This document shows, in pieces, positions 1 through 6,140 of a stretch of 9,672 nt of DNA; the first letter of the stretch is position 1; every line of letters begins with the position of its first letter. The notes beneath the pieces are model-generated. The model searched no databases and was not told where the DNA came from. It saw only the letters and a program-made list of their open reading frames with translations. The position numbers were made by a program, and so were the translations under genes. Origin of the DNA: Enterococcaceae bacterium (GTDB taxonomy: Bacteria > Bacillota > Bacilli > Lactobacillales > Catellicoccaceae); NCBI GenBank assembly GCA_030150665.1, contig JASLFJ010000018.1, positions 1 through 9,672 of the forward strand. The letters run 5' to 3'.

Positions 1-1
1 A

Positions 2-388
2 GGAGATTATACTGCAATCGCCTCTGGAGCTGTTATTCAAACACAATTTTTATTAACTCTTGGAGGCTTTTCAAAAGCATTTCCACTTGATTATTTAGAT
101 CACTGGCTATTTTGGCAAATTCAGCAACATCATAAATCTATTTACCTACTCCCTGATAATTTCACGCATCATCTATCCATAACTAAGATGCAATCGGTAT
201 CTAAAGAACGCTATCAAGCCATTTTAAATGCTGAACATCGCTTTTATCAACAATATCTTCCTGATAAACTTCACATTTACCAAAAAAAATTATGGCTGAG
301 ATATTGGAAACAAAAAATTAAATATCCCAATCATATATTTAGTTTGTTGACAAAACAAAAATTAAAAGATATCAAAAAACCTAATTGA
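2..388 (+). CDS. Family 2 glycosyltransferase, C-terminal part (5' end outside window)
   Basis: The open frame runs in from the left edge and gives 128 residues before a TGA stop. The first residues contain an S-G pair (IASGAVI) followed by LGGFSKAFPLDYLDHW. This matches the GT-A pattern of family 2 glycosyltransferases, in which a Ser-Gly loop precedes a 'GGF(D/S)..F.DY.D' acceptor/catalytic segment. Enzymes of this family move a sugar from a nucleotide-sugar donor at the cytoplasmic face of the membrane. Rhamnosyltransferase-like members build wall polysaccharide or teichoic acid, but the substrate cannot be read from this fragment. The last 60 or so residues are basic and aromatic (W, Y, K), typical of a membrane-associated tail. 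The Met at 188 is internal, not the start, because homology-like sequence continues upstream of it. The final codons lie inside a terminator stem. The family call is fairly secure; the specific function is not assigned. Confidence 0.7.
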   Translation, partial: GDYTAIASGAVIQTQFLLTLGGFSKAFPLDYLDHWLFWQIQQHHKSIYLLPDNFTHHLSITKMQSVSKERYQAILNAEHRFYQQYLPDKLHIYQKKLWLRYWKQKIKYPNHIFSLLTKQKLKDIKKPN

Positions 389-460
389 AATGAACCATAC
401 TAAAAAGTCAGCATACCTAGGCTAACTTTTTAATGCGTTACAATTTCAATTAGGTTTTTT
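374..460. terminator. Nested double hairpin, bidirectional terminator
   Basis: An outer perfect 18-bp inverted repeat, AAAAAACCTAATTGAAAT (374-391) against 443-460, encloses a second hairpin. The inner one pairs 402-412 with 421-431 (AAAAAGT-C-AGC, one mismatch, 8-nt loop). Both stems begin with an A-run and end with a T-run, so they can act on transcripts from either side. That suits the convergent glycosyltransferase and yihY genes. The left outer arm contains the last glycosyltransferase codons and its TGA (386-388). The right arm reaches the last base of the yihY stop codon. Confidence 0.8.
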
Positions 461-1425
461 TACGACTTATGTTTTGAAAAATAATAAATGGTCTCTTTTT
501 TTGCTTTTTTAGGATGTTTTAAAAATTCAACTCGGTATTCAACAATTTTTCCCCATTTATGAGATTTAGGTAATACCGTCTTTCCATAAAAATATTCTTC
601 AATGGTCGCATTTAAAATAGCGCCAAAAATAATAATTTTCGCTGCAAAGTTTAACCATAAAATAAAAATAATAAAACTTCCAAACACTCCATAACTAACC
701 AGTCGTTTGAAGAAATATTTCACAAGTCCACTAAACATTTGTGTTAACGCCATCCAACTAAGTGTTGCTATAATACTTCCAGGAAGTACCGTTTTAAAAT
801 GAATGGAGACATTTGGAATATAATAGTAAATAGAAATCATTAAAATCAGTAACAACAGTAGCGTAGTTGGCCATCTTAATTTCACAAAAATATGTATAAT
901 CATTGGCGAAATTTTAAAAATAGGAGAAAAATAAAGTAAAATAGCTTGTCCTAAACCAAATACAAAAATTAAAAATATAATCGTAATTAAAAAGAAAAAA
1001 ATCATCACTACAGAATAAAGTCGTTGAAGTACATAACTTGCCTTACCATCTACATAATAGACCTTATTTAATGATTTTTGTAAGCCATTTACACTTTTAC
1101 TAGCTGCCCAAACGGTACCTAATGCAGAAATAGAAAGTAATCCTCCATCGGTATTAGATAATAACGATCTAATCGTTGGTTTTAAAGAATCATAAATAGT
1201 TTCTGGTAAAATTTCGCCAATATACGGTAAAATTTGTTCTGGATTTAATTGAAGATAAGGTAATGTATTCCCAATAGCAATAATTAATGGAAAAACAGAA
1301 AGTAATAAATAGTAAGCAACAGATGTAGACGATTCATTCATTTCCGATGCTTTAAATCTATTTTGAAAAATATCTAAAAATCTTAAAATATTTTGATTTT
1401 TTATATATTTATGTAAAAAGTTCAT
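460..1425 (-). CDS. YihY/BrkB family membrane protein
   Basis: This is a 321-residue integral membrane protein of the YihY/BrkB (UPF0761) family, once misnamed ribonuclease BN. Hydrophobic segments fall at about 36-55, 95-110, 136-160, 186-203, 214-233 and 247-271. Family-typical stretches are AYYLLLSVFPLIIA (37-50), the ALGTVWAASKSVNGLQKSLN region (101-120), YYIPN (201-205), and the glycine-rich YGVFGSF...NFAAKIIIFGAILNA block near 245-273. A basic cytoplasmic tail of about 40 residues follows. The molecular role is unknown; proposals for the family include transport and envelope integrity. The start is supported by AAAGGA at 1433-1438. It lies 72 nt downstream of map in the same direction, with a hairpin between them, so it may depend on read-through from map or on a weak promoter in that gap. 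Length is normal for the family and the gene looks intact. Confidence 0.88.
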   Translation of the reverse strand: MNFLHKYIKNQNILRFLDIFQNRFKASEMNESSTSVAYYLLLSVFPLIIAIGNTLPYLQLNPEQILPYIGEILPETIYDSLKPTIRSLLSNTDGGLLSISALGTVWAASKSVNGLQKSLNKVYYVDGKASYVLQRLYSVVMIFFFLITIIFLIFVFGLGQAILLYFSPIFKISPMIIHIFVKLRWPTTLLLLLILMISIYYYIPNVSIHFKTVLPGSIIATLSWMALTQMFSGLVKYFFKRLVSYGVFGSFIIFILWLNFAAKIIIFGAILNATIEEYFYGKTVLPKSHKWGKIVEYRVEFLKHPKKAKKETIYYFSKHKS

Positions 1426-1450
1426 AGATGAGTCCTTTCTTTACTTAAAA

Positions 1451-1487
1451 ATCCTTATTCGTAAAGAAGCTCTTTACTTTCAAGGAT
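1451..1487 (-). terminator. Hairpin between map and yihY, possible (leaky) terminator
   Basis: The stem has two parts. GTAAAGA (1461-1467) pairs perfectly with TCTTTAC (1471-1477) around a 3-nt loop. Beyond a 4x4 internal loop, ATCCTT (1451-1456) pairs with AAGGAT (1482-1487). On the minus strand the stem runs directly into TTTTT, the layout of an intrinsic terminator for map. The same bases also contain a candidate promoter for yihY: TTGAAA at 1478-1483, an 18-bp gap, then AATAAG at 1454-1459. The sequence alone does not decide between the two. Confidence 0.5.
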
Positions 1488-1497
1488 CATCACCTAA

Positions 1498-2283
1498 TTA
1501 AGCTTCTTGCCTTAAATCATCAGGAATCTCTTCTCCAGGTTGGGCTGTTAAAATGATAGGTACTCCTTTCGTAATAGCAAGTGTATGCTCATATTGACAG
1601 CTGATACCTCCGTCTTCTGTTCTTGCCGTCCAACCATTATCATCCATTTTCATTTTCCATGTTCCAGTATTTACCATAGGTTCAATGGTAATCACCATTC
1701 CTTCTTTTAACCGAATCCCTTTACCAGGTGTACCATAATGAGGCACTCCTGGCGCTTCATGAATGGTAGGTCCAATGCCATGCCCTATAAAATCTCGAAC
1801 TACCGAAAATCCTTCTCCTTCAACATAGGTTTGAATGGCATGGCCAATATCTCCAATTCGATTGCCTGCTTTTGCTTGTGCGATACCACGATATAAAGCC
1901 TCTTGAGTTACTGCCATTAATCGTTTAATTTCTGGATCAACCTCTCCTACTGCATAGCTCCAACATGAATCTGCCATAGCTCCTTGAAGCGAGATAACCA
2001 TATCCACTTTAATTAAGTCGCCTGAATTTAATATTTGTTTTCTAGGAAACCCATGACAGATTTCATCATTAACACTACAACAAGTGACATATTCATAACC
2101 TTCATATCCCTTTTGTTCTGCAACAGCTCCTAGTTTTTTAATCTGTTCGTCCACAAATAATTCAATATCCCAACTTGTAATACCGGGACGAATAAAACTT
2201 CTTAACTGTTCATGAATGGAAGCTAATGCTTTTCCTGCTTCATGCATTTGTTCAATTTCACGCTTTGATTTTATTGTAATCAT
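1498..2283 (-). CDS. map: Methionine aminopeptidase, type I
   Basis: This cytosolic dinuclear metalloprotease removes the initiator methionine from nascent proteins when the second residue is small. The 261-residue protein has the pita-bread fold signature with all five metal ligands in place: D94 (KVDMV), D105 (ADSCW), H168 (GHGIG), E201 (TIEPM) and E232 (QYEHT). The conserved substrate-site histidines are H77 (CHGFP) and H175 (TIHEAPG). Length and ligand spacing match the E. coli type Ia enzyme closely, and there is no N-terminal extension. The start has an ideal AGGAGG (2290-2295) with a 6-nt spacer. Both the preceding operon terminator (2381-2422) and a candidate promoter at 2339-2344 suggest that map starts its own transcript. 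yihY lies downstream. Nothing appears truncated or altered. Confidence 0.97.
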   Translation of the reverse strand: MITIKSKREIEQMHEAGKALASIHEQLRSFIRPGITSWDIELFVDEQIKKLGAVAEQKGYEGYEYVTCCSVNDEICHGFPRKQILNSGDLIKVDMVISLQGAMADSCWSYAVGEVDPEIKRLMAVTQEALYRGIAQAKAGNRIGDIGHAIQTYVEGEGFSVVRDFIGHGIGPTIHEAPGVPHYGTPGKGIRLKEGMVITIEPMVNTGTWKMKMDDNGWTARTEDGGISCQYEHTLAITKGVPIILTAQPGEEIPDDLRQEA

Positions 2284-2338
2284 TATTATCCTCCTGATCC
2301 TTAATACTTAGAATCACTTTTTTATTATTTACTCTTAT

Positions 2339-2366
2339 ATTTTACCAGTTTTTTGATATAAATTAA
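2339..2366 (-). promoter_or_regulatory. Candidate map promoter (extended -10)
   Basis: On the minus strand, TGGTAAAAT (TAAAAT at 2339-2344) forms an extended -10 element. It lies about 45 bp upstream of the map ribosome-binding site and just after the terminator of the preceding operon. The -35 (TTAATT, 16-bp spacing) is poor. The call therefore rests on the extended -10 and on position. Confidence 0.35.
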
Positions 2367-2380
2367 CCCTGTTTATCATA

Positions 2381-2422
2381 AAAAAACAATTTCTTTTACT
2401 CAAATAAAAGAAATTGTTTTTT
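2381..2422 (-). terminator. Intrinsic terminator of the 4354-2426 operon
   Basis: A perfect 18-bp inverted repeat, AAAAAACAATTTCTTTTA (2381-2398) against 2405-2422, has a 6-nt loop. It begins 4 nt past the stop of the TIM-barrel gene. Read on the minus strand, the stem ends in a run of six T. The stem is very AT-rich, and because it is symmetrical it could also work on the plus strand. Confidence 0.8.
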
Positions 2423-2425
2423 ACG

Positions 2426-3112
2426 TTATTCTTCAAAATATGCATCTTTTTCCATCTGTCTATAATGTTCCATTTTTTTACTAAATAAACTACCACTAGA
2501 AGGTGGTGTATAAGTAATTGCGTTAGCTCCAGCATCAATGGTCTCTTGAATAGAGGCATCTGTAGGGCCTCCTGTTGCAATAATTGGAAACAGAGGATAC
2601 TTTTTTCTAAGCTCTCTTACAATAGATGCTGTATGCTTACCACCACTAACATTTAAAATGCTTACACCAGCAGCCATCTTTTCATCAAGTAACATATCAT
2701 AGGCAGATGTGACTGTGCCAATAATAGGAATATCAACAACTTTTTTTATTTTTTGGATTGTATCAACAGGTGTTGGCGCATTGACAACAACGCCTAAAGA
2801 GCCTTGCGCTTCTGCAAAAAGACTCATATAAGCAGAGCGATCTCCTTGTGTTGTACCTCCACCAACGCCTGATAACACAGGAATATCAGCACACTCTGTA
2901 ATACTTTTTATAATTGTAGGATGAGGTGTAAATGGATAAACAGCAATCACCGCATCAGCATTATTATTGCGAATTAGCGCAATATCTGTTGTATAAATAA
3001 TTGAACGGATGTTTTTACCGAAAATAGAAATGCCACTACATGCATCAATTACCTTAGGAACACGAACAATATCTTTTCTTAGTTCTGTCATAAACTCTGG
3101 AGCTTCACGCAT
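2426..3112 (-). CDS. Uncharacterised TIM-barrel (beta/alpha barrel) protein
   Basis: The 228-residue protein has the repeating strand-glycine pattern of a phosphate-binding TIM barrel: ADAVIAVYPF (52-61), IPVLSGVGGGTTQGDRS (77-93), GVVVNAPTP (107-115), IPIIGTVTS (128-136), SILNVSGGKHT (151-161), IIATGGPT (177-184) and ANAITYTPP (196-204). Gly-Gly turns at the strand ends resemble those holding a phosphate in KDPG-aldolase-like and NanE-like barrels. I recall close relatives in streptococci and enterococci labelled only 'hydrolase' or 'beta/alpha barrel domain protein'; no reaction is established. The ATG at 3110-3112 is chosen because GAGGTGA (3118-3124) lies 5 nt upstream. An in-frame GTG at 3119-3121 falls inside that ribosome-binding site and cannot use it. 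The site overlaps the stop of the glucosaminidase gene, implying coupled translation. It is the last gene of its operon. Confidence 0.75.
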   Translation of the reverse strand: MREAPEFMTELRKDIVRVPKVIDACSGISIFGKNIRSIIYTTDIALIRNNNADAVIAVYPFTPHPTIIKSITECADIPVLSGVGGGTTQGDRSAYMSLFAEAQGSLGVVVNAPTPVDTIQKIKKVVDIPIIGTVTSAYDMLLDEKMAAGVSILNVSGGKHTASIVRELRKKYPLFPIIATGGPTDASIQETIDAGANAITYTPPSSGSLFSKKMEHYRQMEKDAYFEE

Positions 3113-3123
3113 TACTATCACCT

Positions 3124-3762
3124 CTATTTCTTATATTTTGGATCAAACTGATCTAAATCATACTGTTCAATCATCTCAATAAGTTTATCTGCATACGTAG
3201 GATCAGTAGCATAACCTGCTTCTTGTAACGCATACGCTGCTGTTTTATAATCTTTAGCTTCTAATACGTCTTTATACAAATCTTTATTCCAATTCACACC
3301 ATTAACAAATAACAGAGTATGATCTTCTAAGGAGCTTTTCCAATCGGGATAAACTTTAAAATAAGCTTTAACATCGATCCACTCCCCATCAACATATTCT
3401 TTAGTCATCATATATGCCTTAGGACCGTCTCCAAATTCTTTAACCCCAAATAAATTATGGTACTTTGCACTTAGCTCACTTTGTCCCCAGTCAGACTCTA
3501 AAATCGCTTGTGCTAAAATAATACTAGGAAGCAGCCCGTATTCTTTATGAAGTACTACTGCTTCTGATCCTAAAACATCGATAAAATCTTCTTTCAATAA
3601 AACTTCTGGCTCATCTACTACAGGAGCTTCAGGATGTTTTAGTGTTAAAGAAAATAAAAAAATGATAACTCCTACAATAAGAATACTTGTTGTAACTTTT
3701 TGACGTCTGCGTTTTAATCGTTTATATTTTTTTACTTTATAAAGCTTCTTTTGAGCAATCAT
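3124..3762 (-). CDS. Membrane-anchored GH73 N-acetylglucosaminidase
   Basis: This is a peptidoglycan hydrolase predicted to cut the bond after N-acetylglucosamine in wall glycan, acting outside the membrane. The 212-residue protein starts with a very basic cytoplasmic segment (residues 5-22, KK..KK.KRLKRRR). A single membrane segment follows at about 25-41, then an acidic linker and a GH73 (LytG/FlgJ-like) domain from about 60 to 200. The catalytic glutamate is E89 in AQAILESDWGQSELS. Other family marks are HNLFGVK (102-108), the E122-E127 loop, AYFKVYPDW (133-141) and GYATDPTYADKL (183-194). There is no cleavable signal motif and no wall-binding repeat, so it should stay membrane-tethered. 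AAAGGA (3773-3778) supports the ATG start. It lies 46 nt after the 181-aa gene and 11 nt before the TIM-barrel gene, consistent with one operon. Confidence 0.9.
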   Translation of the reverse strand: MIAQKKLYKVKKYKRLKRRRQKVTTSILIVGVIIFLFSLTLKHPEAPVVDEPEVLLKEDFIDVLGSEAVVLHKEYGLLPSIILAQAILESDWGQSELSAKYHNLFGVKEFGDGPKAYMMTKEYVDGEWIDVKAYFKVYPDWKSSLEDHTLLFVNGVNWNKDLYKDVLEAKDYKTAAYALQEAGYATDPTYADKLIEMIEQYDLDQFDPKYKK

Positions 3763-3808
3763 TCATTCCTATCCTTTATCAAAATAACATACAAGGCTAC
3801 TACAAGTA

Positions 3809-4354
3809 TTATTCATAGTCTTTATCTTTTACTACATAGGTTTGTTCTAAATTATCATGTACCCATTCTAACAATCCTACAGATGTATTTTCAATTTGTT
3901 CTTGAATTTGTGCTGGTAAATAAAATTCTAAAATATCATCAAAGCCCCATTCATTATAAGCAATCGTGACCTTTAAACGAACCAGTCTTTGATACCGATG
4001 ATCATCTCTTTGATTATCATAAGTAATCATCTCAAGTGTCGCTAATCCTGAATGTAGCCAATGATTTGCAATAATTGCTTTCATACGTTTATAAGCAACT
4101 ACAACATAAGGTCTTGTTTCTGGCATCATCATCGCTTGGCGGAGCACCTTTTGAAGTAGCATCCATTCATAATCAGAAAACAAGTGTTTCACACGTTCCA
4201 TCATCTCTTTAGGTAGTTTCTGTTTTCCTTGCTTCCAAGCTTGCCACATCTCTTCTGGGCAGTTAAGATAATGCTCGCAAAAGTTTTTTTCATCTCCAAA
4301 TTGAATATGGATCTGATCTACAACAACACTAACTAACATATCATGCATGCTCAT
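3809..4354 (-). CDS. Unrecognised 181-aa protein, possible HTH-like N-terminus
   Basis: I do not recognise this family. The protein is soluble, with no membrane segment or signal peptide. Residues 18-60 (FGDEKNFCEHYLNCPEE, then MWQAWKQGKQKLPKE) follow the spacing of an XRE/Cro-type helix-turn-helix: two short helices, W..GK..LP, then an amphipathic helix. This is weak resemblance only. The middle (residues 64-100) is helical and rich in M, R and K. The C-terminal half (106-181) alternates strand-like and acidic stretches ending in KDKDYE. It is the first gene of a minus-strand operon with the GH73 glucosaminidase, so a wall-related or regulatory role is possible but unproven. AAAGGA (4359-4364) lies 4 nt before the first ATG and 10 nt before the in-frame ATG at 4346-4348, so the start could be either. 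Codon use resembles the neighbours. Confidence 0.65.
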   Translation of the reverse strand: MSMHDMLVSVVVDQIHIQFGDEKNFCEHYLNCPEEMWQAWKQGKQKLPKEMMERVKHLFSDYEWMLLQKVLRQAMMMPETRPYVVVAYKRMKAIIANHWLHSGLATLEMITYDNQRDDHRYQRLVRLKVTIAYNEWGFDDILEFYLPAQIQEQIENTSVGLLEWVHDNLEQTYVVKDKDYE

Positions 4355-4481
4355 TCCATCCTTTCATCTTATTAGTCATTCATGATTTATTTGAAGGTTT
4401 TGAGTTTTTCATATTTATTATTTTACTATTTTTTTTTTAAAAAATCTAATTACAACTTTATGACAATCTTTTTTGATCATT

Positions 4482-4510
4482 TTGAACCTTGTTATAAAGT
4501 TTGTTATAAT
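4482..4510 (+). promoter_or_regulatory. Strong sigma-A-type promoter of the FUSC/DUF939 gene
   Basis: TTGAAC (4482-4487), a 17-bp spacer and TATAAT (4505-4510) with an upstream TG (4502-4503) make a near-ideal vegetative promoter. The start point would be near 4517, with the start codon at 4551. TTGTTATAA occurs twice, 12 bp apart (4489-4497 and 4501-4509), so a second weaker -10 (TATAAA, 4493-4498) is possible. The rest of the 195-bp divergent gap (4355-4550) shows T-runs but no clear promoter for the minus-strand operon. Confidence 0.75.
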
Positions 4511-4550
4511 AAAGTTAAAGAACATGGATTATAGAAAAGAGGCCATATTT

Positions 4551-5189
4551 ATGGATATTGGAAAACATCATTTTCGTTTAGGAATGCGCACTTTAAAAAC
4601 ATCATTAGCAGTCGTTTTATGTTTATTATTCAATCATTTTACTAATTTTGGCTCACCCATGGTCACTTCTGTATCTGCTGTATTTGCAATGAGAGAAAAT
4701 ATCACATCAGCCTTTACTTTTGGAAAATCAAGAATTTTAGGAAATGCTTTAGGTGGAGGAGCTGCTCTAATCTTTTTCTTTGTCGCACAACATATTCAAA
4801 GAACTTTTTTATTACAGCTAATTGCCGTACCTTTGTTTATTATTTTTATTATTGTCTTGTCTGATGCTTTTGGTAACAATGCTGGAATTATCGGTGCTAT
4901 TGCCACATTTTTAATTATTGCATTATCAACATCTGGTCAAAAGTTAGATACTGTGCAATTTGCGCTAGAACGTGTCATTGATACTTTTGTTGGTACTTTT
5001 ATTGCAATTGGCGTAAATGCTTTTATTAAACCTCCTGATACGGAACATAAAGAAGAAGTCGTTTCTGATGAACTAGAAACTTTATATGCACAAGTTGCAA
5101 CACTACAAGAACGGATTAAAACATTAGAAGCTTTAGATGCAGAGCTTAAAGCAGAAGAAATTGCAGAAGAAGATTACAATAAAAAATAA
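4551..5189 (+). CDS. Short FUSC/DUF939 family membrane protein (putative aromatic acid exporter)
   Basis: The 212-residue protein has about six hydrophobic segments (roughly 14-28, 36-47, 66-80, 86-104, 111-127 and 143-158). Family landmarks are LGMRTLKTSLAVVLC (10-24), SAVFAMRENITSAFTFGKSR (42-61), GNALGG (64-69) and ERVIDTFVGTFIAIGVN (140-156). It resembles the N-terminal membrane unit of FUSC proteins, often named 'aromatic acid exporter', but transport has not been shown for such short forms. After the membrane part comes a charged region predicted as coiled coil (about 171-205, E/L/K-rich) with an acidic end, suggesting oligomerisation or a partner. ATG 4551 is preferred because GAGG lies 8 nt upstream and the promoter (4482-4510) is close. 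In-frame ATG 4524 lacks a ribosome-binding site, and TTG 4473 lies upstream of the promoter. The gene is monocistronic and ends in a bidirectional terminator. Confidence 0.8.
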   Translation: MDIGKHHFRLGMRTLKTSLAVVLCLLFNHFTNFGSPMVTSVSAVFAMRENITSAFTFGKSRILGNALGGGAALIFFFVAQHIQRTFLLQLIAVPLFIIFIIVLSDAFGNNAGIIGAIATFLIIALSTSGQKLDTVQFALERVIDTFVGTFIAIGVNAFIKPPDTEHKEEVVSDELETLYAQVATLQERIKTLEALDAELKAEEIAEEDYNKK

Positions 5190-5250
5190 AAAAACCAAGT
5201 AGTCAACAAATATAGGATTGATTATATTTGTTGTACTATTTGGTTTTTTT
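5187..5250. terminator. Bidirectional terminator between the DUF939 gene and nagB
   Basis: The long stem pairs 5191-5213 with 5224-5247, with one G-U pair and a single bulged T at 5234. The loop is 10 nt. A-runs on the left (5187-5194) and T-runs on the right (5244-5250) allow function on both strands, which fits two convergent genes. The TAA of the DUF939 gene touches the base of the stem. Confidence 0.85.
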
Positions 5251-5265
5251 ATTAATCACCAAGCA

Positions 5266-5970
5266 TTAAATAAGTGAAGCTGCAGCTTCATCAACAATCA
5301 CTGTTACCTTTGGATGATTTTGTAATGCACTTGCAGGGCATTGAATATCTACAGGACCGTTAATCATATCATAAATTGCTTGAGCTTTATGTTTACCATA
5401 AGCCATTAAAATAATTTCTTTTGCTTGTAAAATAGAACCTATACCCATAGAATAAGCAAATCTAGGCACCTCTGATTTATCTTCAAAAAATCTCTGGTTG
5501 GCCTCAATAGTAGATTCTGTTAATGCAACACGATGTGTTGTAAGCTCAAATGAAGATCCAGGTTCATTAAACCCAATATGTCCATTAGTACCAATTCCTA
5601 AAATCTGTAAATCTATAGGATATTGTTTTAAGATGTCATCATATCTATCACATTCTGCTTGAGCATCTTTAGCTAATCCATCAGGAATAAATGTTTTCAT
5701 AAACGGTTTGTCTTGATATAACTGTTCTTGCATAAAATAAGCATAGCTTTGTGGATTATCTTTTCCTAAACCAATATATTCATCTAAATTAATACCAATA
5801 CTATTTGAAAAATCTAAATCACTTGTTCTCATACAATGATATAAAGAAAGCGGTGTACTTCCTGTAGCTAAACCAAATACAGGATGCTGATGTGCCTTTA
5901 ATGTTTTTTCAACAAAGTCAAAAGCGACTTGACCGCCTTCTTGTTCATTATTAACACGAATAATCTTCAT
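5266..5970 (-). CDS. nagB: Glucosamine-6-phosphate deaminase
   Basis: NagB converts glucosamine-6-phosphate to fructose-6-phosphate and ammonia in the cytosol, feeding amino sugars from wall turnover or diet into glycolysis. The 234-residue protein carries the phosphate loop GLATGSTP (33-40), the catalytic aspartate D63 in NLDEY (61-65), and GIGTNGHIGFNEPGSS (125-140). In that stretch H131 and E136 correspond to the E. coli acid-base pair H143/E148. N129 stands where E. coli has D141, as I recall for Gram-positive enzymes. The C-terminus is short, as in the monomeric Bacillus-type enzyme, and the allosteric tail of E. coli NagB is absent. ATG 5970 is chosen for AGGAGGG (5977-5983) at 6 nt; upstream TTG 6000 lies within the promoter/operator. 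A consensus promoter and a GntR-type operator precede the gene, so induction by amino-sugar phosphates is likely. Confidence 0.97.
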   Translation of the reverse strand: MKIIRVNNEQEGGQVAFDFVEKTLKAHQHPVFGLATGSTPLSLYHCMRTSDLDFSNSIGINLDEYIGLGKDNPQSYAYFMQEQLYQDKPFMKTFIPDGLAKDAQAECDRYDDILKQYPIDLQILGIGTNGHIGFNEPGSSFELTTHRVALTESTIEANQRFFEDKSEVPRFAYSMGIGSILQAKEIILMAYGKHKAQAIYDMINGPVDIQCPASALQNHPKVTVIVDEAAASLI

Positions 5971-5985
5971 ATAGAACCCTCCTAA

Positions 5986-6001
5986 ATTGGTATAGTCCAA
6001 T
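5986..6001 (-). promoter_or_regulatory. NagR/GntR-type operator at the nagB start site
   Basis: ATTGG-TATAGT-CCAAT is a 16-bp site with perfect 5-bp arms (5986-5990 and 5997-6001). It resembles the dre sites bound by the GntR/HutC regulators NagR/YvoA and DasR, whose core is GGTnTAGACC-like. It overlaps the expected transcription start and the edge of the -10 box, where a bound repressor would block initiation. No regulator gene is present in the window. Confidence 0.65.
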
Positions 6002-6028
6002 TATAAAATGTTTTTTCATATTTGGCAA
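6000..6028 (-). promoter_or_regulatory. nagB promoter
   Basis: On the minus strand TTGCCA (6023-6028) is separated by 17 bp from a perfect TATAAT (6000-6005), a near-consensus sigma-A promoter. The leader to ATG 5970 is short (about 25 nt) and contains the operator half-site and AGGAGGG. Confidence 0.8.
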
Positions 6029-6075
6029 TCCTTTCTTTGAAATTTTAAGGAAGTCTAGGAAGTTTTTTTAAACTT

Positions 6076-6084
6076 TGTTATAAT
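6076..6084 (+). promoter_or_regulatory. Extended -10 promoter of the class A PBP gene
   Basis: TGTTATAAT (TATAAT at 6079-6084) is an extended -10 box. The -35 position is not consensus (TAGGAA around 6056-6061) but falls in a direct repeat AGGAAGT (6048-6054 and 6057-6063), possibly an activator site. The start point would be near 6091, which places ATG 6087 outside the transcript. Confidence 0.6.
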
Positions 6085-6140
6085 GTATGGGAATAAAAAA
6101 TTACTGTGAATTTGCATCACAAGAAACTGAGGTGATATTG

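Noticed and set aside
2335..2580. 81-codon minus-strand frame over the TIM-barrel 3' end and terminator
   Set aside because: It reads through the perfect terminator hairpin and overlaps conserved TIM-barrel sequence in another frame.
3113..3121. GTG start for the TIM-barrel protein
   Set aside because: The GTG is part of the GAGGTGA ribosome-binding site that serves the ATG at 3110-3112.
3751..3969. 72-codon plus-strand frame opposite the operon gap
   Set aside because: It is antisense to the 181-aa gene and has no ribosome-binding site or promoter of its own.
6087..6140. Longer N-terminus for the PBP from ATG 6087
   Set aside because: It lies 3 nt after the -10 box, before the expected transcript start, and has no ribosome-binding site. 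GAGGTGA clearly serves ATG 6141.
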